From assembly GCA_029983505.1 (NCBI GenBank), contig JASBZK010000015.1:1-47012 (forward strand): a DNA stretch of 47,012 nt, read 5' to 3'. Below are positions 16,716-25,429 of the stretch, piece after piece. The notes under the pieces were generated by a model that worked only from the letters and a program-made list of their open reading frames with translations, did not search any database and was not told where the DNA came from. The position numbers and the translations under genes were made by a program. Numbering within the stretch: the stretch's first letter is position 1; every line of letters begins with the position of its first letter. The DNA is from Porphyromonas sp. (GTDB taxonomy: Bacteria > Bacteroidota > Bacteroidia > Bacteroidales > Porphyromonadaceae).

Positions 16716-18029
16716 GTGAAAATAAGCAACCATCTCGGCACCCGGCTTAAGTCCGCTTGCTTTGCGACCTACCTGCTCCTATTCGCCGGTCTCGGCGCAA
16801 AAGGACAGGATATGCAGTCCAATCCGCTCTCCAGATTGGGATTCGGCACGCTCCAAGAGAGTGTCACCGGCGCTTGGCGCAGTATGGGCGGTGTAGGCAT
16901 CGGCGTTAATGACCCGACGGTCATTAACCTCAAAAACCCTGCCGGTTATGCCGGTACGGATTCACTGTCTTTCCTCATCGATGCCGGCGTGTCGGCCAAT
17001 ATGGGACACTTCAGCGACGGCACCGCGAAGCGCACCTCTTTCCTCGGAGGTCTGGATTACTTGGCACTGCAGTTTCCGCTGTACAAAAACATCGTAGGCT
17101 TCAGCGCGGGCATCAAGCCTTTCAGCTCCGCCGGCTACGGGCTCACCAGCTCCAATCCCATTTCGGAAGGCAGCCGTACCGTAATGTTGCAGACCTTCAC
17201 GGGCAGCGGGTCTTTGCAGAAAGCCTATGCCGGTCTTGCCGTGCGGCTGTGGGGCGGACTCTTCGTGGGTGCGAATGCCAATTACCTCTTCGGCTCGCTG
17301 ACCCACTCTGTCGCCACCACCCCGAATTCGACCGTACTCTCTCAGTCCATCCTCACCAACACAATCAAGATGGGAAACTGGGGCTTCGATGCCGGAGTGC
17401 AGTACCGGTACGAGTTGAGAAACAAAGAGAAAGACAACCTCGTCTTTGGGGTGACGTATGCCCCCGGACTGAGGATCAATCCGATTTTTACGGAAGTGAC
17501 GAGCGACAACGTCAATGATCCGCTTCGTCAGACGATAAAGCAGCGGGAAGTACAGGTCGAGACCACGACGCCTCACGATATCGGCGCCGGTTTCTCTTGG
17601 AACCGACCCGGGAAGTACACTCTGGCGGCGGACGTCTCCTATGCGATGTGGAGCAAGACCCCTAATGTCTTCACCGGTGACGGCGTCTCGCTCAAGGATA
17701 CGTATAAGGCGGCTTTGGGATTCGAGTTCATCCCGGATGCCTACTCGAGAGATTACGGCAAGGTGATGAAATACCGCTTCGGACTCAATTATGCCGGCAG
17801 CTATCTCGCCACGCAGGACATCGACAGAATGCATAACGTGGGCGCTTCTTTCGGCATCGGGATGCCGGTGAACTTCTTTGGAGGCGACAGACCCTCCATC
17901 ATCAATCTGGGTTTGGACTACACCCACTCCTTTGCGGGGCAGAATACGCCGCTCACAAATGATGTGCTCCGCCTCTCGCTCTCGGTAACGTTTAACGAGA
18001 CGTGGTTCAGGGAGCTGAAGATATACTGA
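16716..18029 (+). CDS. FadL-like outer membrane beta-barrel protein
   Basis: The 437-residue protein has a signal peptide (about 1-30, ending near GLGAKGQ) and then alternating beta-barrel segments rich in G, S, Y and F. It ends in an aromatic residue (ELKIY), as outer membrane barrels often do. The N-terminal stretch LSRLGFGTLQESVTGAWRSMGGVGIGVNDPTVINLKNPAGY, with its NPA motif, is typical of the Bacteroidetes OmpP1/FadL-type family usually placed upstream of a TPR protein, LptC and a CorC-type protein, as here. Its substrate is unknown. The start codon is GTG at 16716; no better ATG precedes the signal peptide. Confidence 0.8.
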   Translation: MKISNHLGTRLKSACFATYLLLFAGLGAKGQDMQSNPLSRLGFGTLQESVTGAWRSMGGVGIGVNDPTVINLKNPAGYAGTDSLSFLIDAGVSANMGHFSDGTAKRTSFLGGLDYLALQFPLYKNIVGFSAGIKPFSSAGYGLTSSNPISEGSRTVMLQTFTGSGSLQKAYAGLAVRLWGGLFVGANANYLFGSLTHSVATTPNSTVLSQSILTNTIKMGNWGFDAGVQYRYELRNKEKDNLVFGVTYAPGLRINPIFTEVTSDNVNDPLRQTIKQREVQVETTTPHDIGAGFSWNRPGKYTLAADVSYAMWSKTPNVFTGDGVSLKDTYKAALGFEFIPDAYSRDYGKVMKYRFGLNYAGSYLATQDIDRMHNVGASFGIGMPVNFFGGDRPSIINLGLDYTHSFAGQNTPLTNDVLRLSLSVTFNETWFRELKIY

Positions 18030-18164
18030 TGCAGAGAAGGGCGGAATAAACCTCGGGGTACTTTGCCCGTCATAATAATAACAGCGATGAAACAGCTTGC
18101 CCGCAAGGTAGCGGCAAGAAGACTACATAGGCACGAAACTATAAACTTTAAAGCAGAATAAGAG

Positions 18165-19532
18165 ATGAAAAAGTTACTACTATCCTTTGTCGCCGTGCTT
18201 TCGATAGGAGCTATGTCTTTTGCTCAATCGAACGTATCTGACAAACCCGGTTTTAAGTCTGCGGAGGACAGCATCAACTACGTCAAGAACACCGCTTACT
18301 ACAAGACCTATAAGAAAAGCAACAACTACGTCGATGCCTACAATTTCTGGAAAAAGATATACACCAATTATCCCGCCCAGACCAAAGACCTCTACATCGA
18401 TGGCGTAGACATCATCAAGGACAATATCGAACACGCAAAGACTCCGGAAGAGAAGCAGAAGTTCATCGACGAACTGATGGGTGTCTACGACAACCGCATC
18501 AAGTACTTCGGAGACGACCCCGACTACGGCACCGACTACATCCTCGGCAGCAAAATAGACAACTACATCAAGTACTTCGGAGATAAAGCCGACTACGCCA
18601 AGATCTACGACTGGCTTAAGCCCGTGGTAGCGGAGAAGAAAGCAAAGACCGACCCCTTGGCACTCTACTACTACAGCTACTCTTCCCTCGTCAAGCTTTC
18701 AAAGGATCCCGCACACAAGGATACCTACGTGAAGGATCACTTTATGGTGGACGACTTCTACAAACAGGCTATCGCAGCGGCCGAAGCCAATGGCAACACC
18801 GACGCCGTGAAGAACTACGAAGGATTCAAGCAATCGGCCGAAGCCGCATTCGCAGCCAGTGGTGCGGCAGACTGCGCGACGATGGAAAAGATCTACGGTC
18901 CCCAGATCGCGGAGAAGAAAACGGATAAGGAGTTCCTCCAGACCGTACTCAGCCTCCTCGGCAGCGTGGGTTGCACCGAGAGCGACCTCTATTTCGCAGC
19001 CTCCGAAGCGATGTACCAGATCGAGCCCTCTGCCTCCGCTGCCCTAGGCATCGCCGGCAAAGCCTACAAGGAAGGCAATACGGCTCGTGCAGAAAAGTAC
19101 TATAACGAAGCCATCTCCCTAAGCAAGGACGCCAACGAGAAGGGCGAAGTATACTATATGCTCGCAGTGATGGCTTATGACAGAGGTCAGTACAGCACGG
19201 CCCGCAACTACGCCAACTCCGCTATGGCCAATAAGAAAGGCTTCGGCGCCCCGATGCTCCTCATCGCCAATATGTACGCTGCCACCGCCAAGAGCGTTTA
19301 CCCCGATGACCCCATCCGCCAGCGAATCGTCTACTGCCTCGTGGTAGACAAAGCGGCTCAAGCCAAGTCCATCGACCCGAGCGTAACGTCTCAGGCAAAC
19401 AGCATCATCAATCGCTACGCCGGGTATTATCCCGCGAAGGAAGACGTCTTTATGCACCCCGATCTCAAGGCCGGTCAATCTTTCACCGTAGGTGGATGGA
19501 TCGGCGAAACGACGACGATTCGCGTAAAGTGA
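18165..19532 (+). CDS. Exported tetratricopeptide-repeat protein
   Basis: The 455-residue protein has a clear signal peptide (MKKLLLSFVAVLSIGAMSFAQ, cut after about residue 21) and is helix-rich with TPR-like units, for example around residues 295-365 (KAYKEGNTARAEKYYNEAISLSKDANEKGEVYYMLAVMAYDRGQYSTARNYANSAM region). It probably acts in the periplasm as a scaffold. In Bacteroidales this gene type sits between the FadL-like porin gene and lptC, which suggests a role in envelope assembly; no specific function is known to me. The 135-bp gap to the preceding gene has no terminator that I can see. Confidence 0.8.
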   Translation: MKKLLLSFVAVLSIGAMSFAQSNVSDKPGFKSAEDSINYVKNTAYYKTYKKSNNYVDAYNFWKKIYTNYPAQTKDLYIDGVDIIKDNIEHAKTPEEKQKFIDELMGVYDNRIKYFGDDPDYGTDYILGSKIDNYIKYFGDKADYAKIYDWLKPVVAEKKAKTDPLALYYYSYSSLVKLSKDPAHKDTYVKDHFMVDDFYKQAIAAAEANGNTDAVKNYEGFKQSAEAAFAASGAADCATMEKIYGPQIAEKKTDKEFLQTVLSLLGSVGCTESDLYFAASEAMYQIEPSASAALGIAGKAYKEGNTARAEKYYNEAISLSKDANEKGEVYYMLAVMAYDRGQYSTARNYANSAMANKKGFGAPMLLIANMYAATAKSVYPDDPIRQRIVYCLVVDKAAQAKSIDPSVTSQANSIINRYAGYYPAKEDVFMHPDLKAGQSFTVGGWIGETTTIRVK

Positions 19533-19601
19533 TCTACCCCTTGTAAGACACTCCTTTTGACCGAATAAATCGCTTGGAAGAAGACCCGAATAAAGAAACC
19601 T

Positions 19602-19622
19602 CGCGACCTATGAATGGTCGCG
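19602..19622 (+). promoter_or_regulatory. Hairpin with the lptC start codon in its loop
   Basis: CGCGACC (19602-19608) pairs perfectly with GGTCGCG (19616-19622). The 7-base loop TATGAAT contains the ATG at 19610. Flanking AAA and TTT bases make it look partly like a terminator. It could limit translation of lptC or attenuate transcription into it. Confidence 0.45.
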
Positions 19623-20395
19623 GGGCTTTACGGACAGAGAAGCCGGCACCTCCCTATCTTCGGGAGTGTGCTTGCTTCTTGTTTTGCTTCGTCCTACTTC
19701 TGGGATCCTGCAAAAAAGAGGCGGGAGATGTCACGGTGTCCAACCTGGACACGGTACTCTACACCACTTTTACCACCGATGTCAATACCCTTATCTCCGA
19801 CTCCGGAATCACCAAGTACAAGCTGCAGGCGAAGTACTGGTACACGTACGACAAACCGGAGAAGAAGTGGGTCTTCCCCGCAGGGTTGCATCTCGAGCAA
19901 TTCGACCTCTCTTTCAACGTCCAGGCTTCGGTCGACGCCGATACTGCCTACTACTACCAGGACAAGAGACTCTGGGAGCTGAAAAACAACGTAAGAGTGA
20001 TGAATCACTCGGGGCAACACTTCTTCGCAGAGACGCTGTACTGGGACGAGGCAAATGAAGAGGTCTATTCGCACGACCCAGTTCGTATCGAGCGCGGTCA
20101 GGGCGAATACCTGTATGCCGAATACGGCTTCAAGAGTAATCAGACGATGACGAGGTACGAGCTGTACTCTTCGAGCGGTCATATGGACGTCAAGGACGAG
20201 GAGGGCGCCTCGCCGATGGTGCCTCCGACCGGCGCGGGATCGGTAGCCCCATCCCCCGCACCGATGCCTCCTATGCCCGGTCCGCGACCGAGACGTCTCG
20301 CTCCGGCGGGGACGTCCCTACCGGTCGACACCTTGTCACGAACCCTTCCGGCTCCAAGTACCCTGGCAGCGAAAAAGACGAATACCGAGAGATGA
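19610..20395 (+). CDS. lptC: LptC-like lipoprotein (LPS export, YrbK family)
   Basis: LptC bridges the inner-membrane LptBFG transporter and LptA, passing lipopolysaccharide across the periplasm. The 261-residue protein has a hydrophobic segment ending in the lipobox LLLGSC (C34), so it is probably lipid-anchored, followed by a beta-rich LptC core (about 45-200) with the typical WELKNNVRV and FAETLYWDE strands. The last 55 or so residues are rich in proline and alanine, unlike E. coli LptC. The ATG at 19610 is chosen; TTG at 19574 is an alternative. The stop overlaps the next gene's start by 4 bases (ATGA), implying translational coupling. Confidence 0.83.
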   Translation: MNGRGALRTEKPAPPYLRECACFLFCFVLLLGSCKKEAGDVTVSNLDTVLYTTFTTDVNTLISDSGITKYKLQAKYWYTYDKPEKKWVFPAGLHLEQFDLSFNVQASVDADTAYYYQDKRLWELKNNVRVMNHSGQHFFAETLYWDEANEEVYSHDPVRIERGQGEYLYAEYGFKSNQTMTRYELYSSSGHMDVKDEEGASPMVPPTGAGSVAPSPAPMPPMPGPRPRRLAPAGTSLPVDTLSRTLPAPSTLAAKKTNTER

Positions 20396-21651
20396 TGCTT
20401 TTCCTCCTCATACTGCTCACTATCCTCGCCTCAGCCTTTTTTTCCTCCGGAGAGACTGCCTACCTCTCTGCCGACCGGCTTCAAGCGGAGCTTGATAAGG
20501 AGAAAGGCAAGACGATCCCTAAGATCCAGTCCTTCTTCTTCCGGAGACCGGGCAGGTACATTACGATGATTCTCGTCGGGAATAACATCGTAAACGTCCT
20601 CTACGGTACGCTCTTCGCGATGGCGCTCGAGCCCTTGCTCAAAAGCATTTTTGGCAGCGACCTTGTCGTCCTCATCCTACAGACCTTTGTCTCCACGGCT
20701 GTCGTCATTATCTTCGGCGAGTACCTCCCCAAGATGCTGGCGCGGATGCGTCCGAACGACTTCCTGCGCATCGAGTCACCGCTGCTTTTCCTTGTCTACA
20801 TCCTCCTCTCTCCCGTCACGCTCTTCACCAATGGCATCACGTGGTTGGTGCTTAAAATAATGGGCGTAAAAGGCACAAAGTCTGCGGTAATGCCGCTCGG
20901 CAAAGTGGACCTCGACTACTACATCGAAAGCAATGTCACGGACGAAGCGTCTGTAGTGTCGGAAGCCCGGCTTCTGCAGAACGCGCTCGACTTCTCCGAG
21001 CTGAAAGTCCGCGATTGCCTTGTGCCCCGCAACGAGATCGCAGCCGTCGAGCAAGGCGACACGATAGAGGATCTCATCAAGCTCTTCACGAAGACCGGAT
21101 TCTCCAAGATCCTCGTCTACAACGACACCATCGACGACATCATCGGCTACATCCACACCATCGAGATGTTCAAGTGTGCCGCCGACGGCTCCGATTGGCA
21201 CACGCACATCAAGCAGACGATCTATATACCCGAGTCGTTGCCCGCTGAGAAGGTGATGAAGACGCTTCTCTCAAAGAAAAAAAACATCGCCATCGTAGTG
21301 GATGAGCTCGGCGGTACCTCCGGCATCGTGACCCTTGAGGACATCGTGGAGGAAATCTTTGGGGAGATAGAGGACGAGCACGACAAGGATCGGGTGGTGC
21401 TGAGACAGACGGACGAAAACGAGTACATCGTAAGCGGGCGGGCAGAAATCGACCAGATCAACGAGAAGTTTGACCTCAACCTCCCCGAGAGCGACGAATA
21501 CCTCACCATTGCAGGCTACATCCTGAGCGTCAATCAAGGCATCCCGAAGCGCGGCGACATCGTCAGTCTCCCTCCCAACTTCGAGGCGCACATCCTCCGC
21601 GCCACGGGCAATAAGGTCACGCTCATCAAGCTCAAAAGGACGGAAGTCTGA
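20392..21651 (+). CDS. CNNM/CorC-family membrane protein (GldE-like hemolysin family)
   Basis: The 419-residue protein has the CNNM (DUF21) membrane domain with three to four helices in the first 170 residues (SGETAYLSADRL, GNNIVNVLYGT), then a CBS pair (about 195-330; SKILVYNDTIDDIIGYIH and VVDELGGTSGIVTLEDIVEEIFGEIEDEHD), and a C-terminal CorC_HlyC domain. This family is linked to magnesium or cobalt efflux. In gliding Bacteroidetes the homolog is GldE, but no gliding genes are seen here. It overlaps lptC by 4 bases and ends the envelope operon before a hairpin. Confidence 0.9.
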   Translation: MMLFLLILLTILASAFFSSGETAYLSADRLQAELDKEKGKTIPKIQSFFFRRPGRYITMILVGNNIVNVLYGTLFAMALEPLLKSIFGSDLVVLILQTFVSTAVVIIFGEYLPKMLARMRPNDFLRIESPLLFLVYILLSPVTLFTNGITWLVLKIMGVKGTKSAVMPLGKVDLDYYIESNVTDEASVVSEARLLQNALDFSELKVRDCLVPRNEIAAVEQGDTIEDLIKLFTKTGFSKILVYNDTIDDIIGYIHTIEMFKCAADGSDWHTHIKQTIYIPESLPAEKVMKTLLSKKKNIAIVVDELGGTSGIVTLEDIVEEIFGEIEDEHDKDRVVLRQTDENEYIVSGRAEIDQINEKFDLNLPESDEYLTIAGYILSVNQGIPKRGDIVSLPPNFEAHILRATGNKVTLIKLKRTEV

Positions 21652-21666
21652 TTTTTATACGGCACA

Positions 21667-21692
21667 GTTTCTCCCGGCTTTCTCCGGGAAAA
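21667..21692 (+). terminator. Hairpin between the CorC-family gene and aspS
   Basis: GTTTCTCCCGG and CCGGGAAAAC pair with one bulged base around CTTTCT, 15 bases after the CorC-family stop. It has no strong T-run after it, so termination is likely but not certain. Confidence 0.45.
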
Positions 21693-21731
21693 CAAAATCA
21701 TAGAACCAAATATAAGCGTCTTAGAGAACCT

Positions 21732-23489
21732 ATGTACAGAACGACTACTTGCGGCAGCCTACGCCTCAGCGATGCCGGCAGTGAAGTGACACTTGCGGGT
21801 TGGGTGCAAAAAAATAGGACCCTCGGCGGTATGGTCTTCATCGACCTCAGAGACCGCTACGGCATCACCCAGCTCACTTTCAATGCAGAACAGACCCCCA
21901 CCCTCGTCGAAGAGGCAGCCAAGCTCGGACGCGAGTTTGTCCTCCAGGTAAAGGGCGTCGTGGCAGAGCGCAGCGCCAAAAACCCCAATCTCCCCACCGG
22001 AGAGATAGAGGTAGAAGTCCGAGAGCTTCGTGTCCTCAATAAATCCGTCACACCGCCTTTCACCATCGAAAACGAAAGCGACGGAGGAGACGACATCCGT
22101 ATGAAATACCGCTACCTCGACCTCCGCAGGGAAGTGGTCCGAAAGAATCTCGAGCTCCGTCACCGTATGGCGATCGAGATCCGCAGCTACCTCGATAACC
22201 TCGACTTCCTTGAGGTGGAGACCCCGGTTCTCATCAAATCCACGCCGGAAGGTGCACGCGATTTCGTCGTCCCCTCGCGGATGAATCCCGGGGAGTTTTA
22301 TGCACTGCCCCAATCGCCGCAGACGTTCAAGCAGCTCCTGATGGTTGCCGGCTTCGACCGCTATTTTCAGATCGTGAAGTGCTTTCGTGACGAAGACCTT
22401 CGCGCCGACCGTCAGCCCGAGTTCACCCAGATAGACTGCGAAATGAGCTTTGTGGAGCAAGAAGACATCCTGTCCACTTTCGAGGGTCTCTCGAAGCATC
22501 TTTTCGAGAAAATCCTCGGCATCCGGCAGACCGAAAAATACCCGAGGATGAAGTGGGCAGACGCGATGAAATACTACGGCTCCGACAAGCCGGATACCCG
22601 TTTCGAGATGAAGATCGTCGAGCTCGAGAGCGTACTCAAGGGGCACTCTTTCTCCGTCTTCGACGAAGCAGGGTATATCGGCGGCATCGTGGTCAAAGGT
22701 GGCGACAAATATACCCGCAAAGAGATCGATGCCCTCACCGATTTTGTCAAAACGCCTCAAGTCGGAGCCAAAGGCCTCGTGTACATCCGCGTCAAGGAAG
22801 ACGGCACTTTCAAAAGCTCCGTGGATAAGTTTTTTGACGCCGATGCGCTTACGCTTGTTGCCCAAAAGGCAGGTGCCGAAAAGGGCGACCTCATCCTCGT
22901 CATCAGCGGGGACAAGGCGGATAAATGCAGGGTACAGCTCGGAACCCTGCGTCTCGAAGTGGCCAAAAAGGAAGGTCTCCTTGACCCCAATGTCTTTTCC
23001 TGCCTTTGGGTCGTCGACTTCCCCCTCCTTGAGTGGAACGAAGAAGACAACCGTTTCTATGCGATGCACCACCCCTTCACGGCGCCCAAGCCCGAAGACA
23101 TCCCTCTACTGGACAGCGACCCAGGAGCGGTTCGCGCCAACGCCTACGATATGATCATCAACGGTGTGGAAGTCGGCGGCGGATCCATCCGTATCCACGA
23201 CAGCGAGTTGCAGGAGCGGATGTTCGAAGTACTCGGATTTACGCCCGAGAAGGCACGCGAACAGTTTGGCTTCCTGATGAATGCCTTCAAGTACGGTGCA
23301 CCCCCTCACGGCGGTATCGCCTACGGCTTCGACCGTTGGGTATCTCTCTTTGCCAAACTCTCGAGCATCCGCGACACCATCGCGTTCCCGAAGAATAATT
23401 CCGGTCGCGACGTGATGATCGATGCACCTTCCCGCATTGACGACGCCCAGCTCGACGAGCTCTATCTCTCCATCCGTCCCCTCAAATAA
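21732..23489 (+). CDS. aspS: Aspartyl-tRNA synthetase
   Basis: This class II synthetase charges tRNA(Asp) with aspartate. The 585-residue length and order match the bacterial type: N-terminal OB-fold anticodon-binding domain (about 1-110, GWVQKNRTLGGMVFIDLRDRYG), catalytic core with the flipping loop ALPQSPQTFKQLLM, motif 2 FRDEDLRADRQPEFTQIDCE, the bacterial GAD insertion (about 280-410), and motif 3 GIAYGFDRW. The residues that separate discriminating from non-discriminating forms were not judged. The gene has its own spacing (80 bases) after the envelope operon. It is followed by an array of perfect hairpins. Confidence 0.97.
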   Translation: MYRTTTCGSLRLSDAGSEVTLAGWVQKNRTLGGMVFIDLRDRYGITQLTFNAEQTPTLVEEAAKLGREFVLQVKGVVAERSAKNPNLPTGEIEVEVRELRVLNKSVTPPFTIENESDGGDDIRMKYRYLDLRREVVRKNLELRHRMAIEIRSYLDNLDFLEVETPVLIKSTPEGARDFVVPSRMNPGEFYALPQSPQTFKQLLMVAGFDRYFQIVKCFRDEDLRADRQPEFTQIDCEMSFVEQEDILSTFEGLSKHLFEKILGIRQTEKYPRMKWADAMKYYGSDKPDTRFEMKIVELESVLKGHSFSVFDEAGYIGGIVVKGGDKYTRKEIDALTDFVKTPQVGAKGLVYIRVKEDGTFKSSVDKFFDADALTLVAQKAGAEKGDLILVISGDKADKCRVQLGTLRLEVAKKEGLLDPNVFSCLWVVDFPLLEWNEEDNRFYAMHHPFTAPKPEDIPLLDSDPGAVRANAYDMIINGVEVGGGSIRIHDSELQERMFEVLGFTPEKAREQFGFLMNAFKYGAPPHGGIAYGFDRWVSLFAKLSSIRDTIAFPKNNSGRDVMIDAPSRIDDAQLDELYLSIRPLK

Positions 23490-23816
23490 TCCCCTGCTGA
23501 CTGCTGACTACACGGGTGTGGAGTCAGCGGATAAAACGCAAGACCCCGCGGATGCGGGGTCAAATATCAATAGCCAGGGGTGCAAGCACCCCTGGACACG
23601 GGGGACACCCCCTTATCCTTGACCCCGCCTCCCGGCGGGGTCAAATCTTATGCTATAACCTCGTATTCAGCGACTTCTGCACAGGCCACAGCCTGTGCCT
23701 CCCTCATTGCTAACTACTGACTAAACGGGGTACAGACCGAGAAGAATTTTTTGGTCTGTATCTTTTTTCTTGCCGGATCCGAGCGAAAAACTTTTTTCGG
23801 TCTGTACCTCGCAGGG
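23490..23816. repeat. Hairpin-mosaic repeat array 1 with heptamer and GGTCTGTA repeats
   Basis: This 327-bp gap has no gene but is almost wholly structured. Heptamer-type repeats (TGCTGACTGCTGACTAC) open it near 23495. Perfect hairpins follow: GACCCCGC-ggat-GCGGGGTC (23542-23561), CCAGGGGTGC-aa-GCACCCCTGG (23574-23595), a GGGGG/CCCCC hairpin (23600-23613), GACCCCGCC-tccc-GGCGGGGTC (23621-23642), and GCACAGGC/GCCTGTGC (about 23689-23707). Heptamers TGCTAACTACTGAC (about 23709-23722) and three GGTCTGTA half-sites (23730-23811) close it. About 105 bp (23541-23646) recurs at 37043-37148. Confidence 0.8.
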
Positions 23817-24416
23817 TCAGACGCCGATGTCATCGAGGTCGACGAGCTTATTCATGATGGCATAAACCGTGAGACCTGCGGGGGAGTGGATATCGAGCTT
23901 CCGGGCGATGTTTTTGCGGTGGGTGATGACGGTGTGCGTGGAGATGAAGAGCTGTGCGGCGATTTCCTTATTGGTAAGCCCCTTTACGACATAGATGATA
24001 ACCTCTTTCTCGCGTGCGGTGAGGGTCTCTTCCGCTTCGTCTTCGCCATCGTTTCCGACAAGCAGTTCTTCGATGGTTTGGGCGATGTCGCCGGCACTCT
24101 CGGAGAGCGTGAGCTTGGCGTCGTAGTTTTTAAGATACTCCGTTTCGGCAGTGGTGATGCAACAAGCCGCGTATTTGATACCCTGCATCTGAACCTCCTC
24201 TTTGAAAAGCGGCAGAAGGGGATCGCTGATGAGGATAGGTGAAGTGACGACGAGGGCGGGATCCGTCTCCCTAATTATGGTCTTGAGGTTATAGAAATCG
24301 TCCGTCTCCCGGAGTACAATCCTGTCGGTGGCGGAAAGCTGCGGAAGGGCTTCGCGGATGGCGGCAGAGGCTCCTTTGTAGGGAAGGGCGGACAGTACGG
24401 TAAGGTTAGTTTTCAT
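23817..24416 (-). CDS. LuxR-type DNA-binding regulator (CdhR-like)
   Basis: The 199-residue protein ends in a LuxR/GerE helix-turn-helix domain (about 131-190; LTAREKEVIIYVVKGLTNKEIAAQLFISTHTVITHRKNIARKL). Its N-terminal half has the length of a receiver domain, but the phospho-acceptor aspartate pattern is not evident, so it may be an orphan or sense something else. It overlaps the upstream hemerythrin-domain gene by 4 bases. In P. gingivalis a LuxR-family regulator, CdhR, controls minor fimbriae (mfa1) and hemin uptake. A fimbrial cluster begins about 1.5 kb away on the opposite strand here, which makes it a candidate regulator of that cluster. The orthology is inferred. Confidence 0.8.
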   Translation of the reverse strand: MKTNLTVLSALPYKGASAAIREALPQLSATDRIVLRETDDFYNLKTIIRETDPALVVTSPILISDPLLPLFKEEVQMQGIKYAACCITTAETEYLKNYDAKLTLSESAGDIAQTIEELLVGNDGEDEAEETLTAREKEVIIYVVKGLTNKEIAAQLFISTHTVITHRKNIARKLDIHSPAGLTVYAIMNKLVDLDDIGV

Positions 24417-25132
24417 AGTCTCGTATCCTGAGGAGTGCCACTAAGCAGCTCTTTCTCGAGGTGCTGAATGGCGGGGATAAAGAGCCGGTCTTCGATGTCG
24501 TTGTGCGTGCGGAGCTCTTGGCCGCAGGCATAGAGTTCGTGAAGCAGATTGCTGAGCTCGGGATTGAAGTCTCCTGTGTAGTATTTGATGAGTATCTTTT
24601 TGAGTTCGAGCATCTTCATCTCCACTTGGTCGTGTTTCTTTTCAAATATTGAGATGGAGTAATTTTTGCCGGGGTTCCCTTCGAGCAGTCCGCTAACATA
24701 GGGAAAAACGATATCGTTTTCGTAGTCCATGTGGCGGTGTACCTCTTCGGAGTATTCGTCAAAAAAGCGCCTGATGACAACCTTGACTTCGCGCGAGGCT
24801 CCTTTGAGTGTCTCGTCCATCTTGGCACCGATTTGCGGGAGCCGGTAGTCTAAGAAATAGGTGTGCGAATTGCGGAGAAAGCGGATGATGAGTGAGAGAT
24901 CGAGGGAGGCTATGGAAGCCGGAGATGTCCTGCCGTCCTCTTCGAGAATGAATCGGACAAGGGAGAGAAAACTGTCGAGGTCGATGTGCTGCTCCTTGCA
25001 GACCTCCTCCACCGTCTTTTCTGCAATGCCGAGATGCATTCCGAGGTTAAAGAAGAGGAGAAAGATATTGAAGTGGTCGCTCAAGAGATCGGCCATCTTT
25101 GAGGCGGGGGTGTAGTGACTTTTGGGTATCAT
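24413..25132 (-). CDS. Hemerythrin-domain (HHE) protein, RIC/ScdA-like
   Basis: The 239-residue protein has an HHE fold expected to bind a di-iron centre. Candidate ligands are H90 in RNSHTYFLDYRLP, the HMDYE motif (H134, E138), H167 in EKKHDQVE and the HNDIE motif (H210, E214). An N-terminal segment (about 20-60, MHLGIAEKTVEEVCKEQHIDLDSFL) resembles the ScdA_N/DUF1858 helix pair of RIC iron-centre repair proteins. It lacks the usual paired cysteines; only one Cys is seen there, C45. It could sense oxygen or nitric oxide and is translationally coupled (ATGA overlap) to the LuxR-type regulator, suggesting that the pair links redox state to gene control. Confidence 0.8.
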   Translation of the reverse strand: MIPKSHYTPASKMADLLSDHFNIFLLFFNLGMHLGIAEKTVEEVCKEQHIDLDSFLSLVRFILEEDGRTSPASIASLDLSLIIRFLRNSHTYFLDYRLPQIGAKMDETLKGASREVKVVIRRFFDEYSEEVHRHMDYENDIVFPYVSGLLEGNPGKNYSISIFEKKHDQVEMKMLELKKILIKYYTGDFNPELSNLLHELYACGQELRTHNDIEDRLFIPAIQHLEKELLSGTPQDTRL

Positions 25133-25205
25133 AAAAAAGCGGCATAGGGTTACGTGTGTTTTTTAGGGGGAGAGCAAGATGGTCGGGGACATAAAGCCCG
25201 AACTT

Positions 25206-25379
25206 GAGACCTTTGCATAATACCTCATCTGCTGCGTTACTATCGGCATTCGGGCTTGGTCGTGTACAAGTGTACACTCCCGTCACCCTCAGCCTCAGCG
25301 CCTTGCATCTAAGGCATCCTGCAAAGTCTCACACGAAAAACTGACATTTATCGTGTCCGAACCCTTTTTCAAGGGTCTC
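25206..25379. mobile_element. MITE-like element, copy 2 (174 bp)
   Basis: This copy matches 2569-2744 along its length with scattered substitutions, including the GAGACCTTTGCATAATACCT left end and a right end AAGGGTCTC that makes one mismatch in the terminal inverted repeat. Flanks AACTT and AACCG do not give a clear target duplication, which fits an older insertion. It lies upstream of the hemerythrin-domain gene, which reads away from it. Confidence 0.8.
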
Positions 25380-25429
25380 AACCGACCTTACTACAGCCAA
25401 AATTACCAAGAAACTGCCGAATAGGAGGA

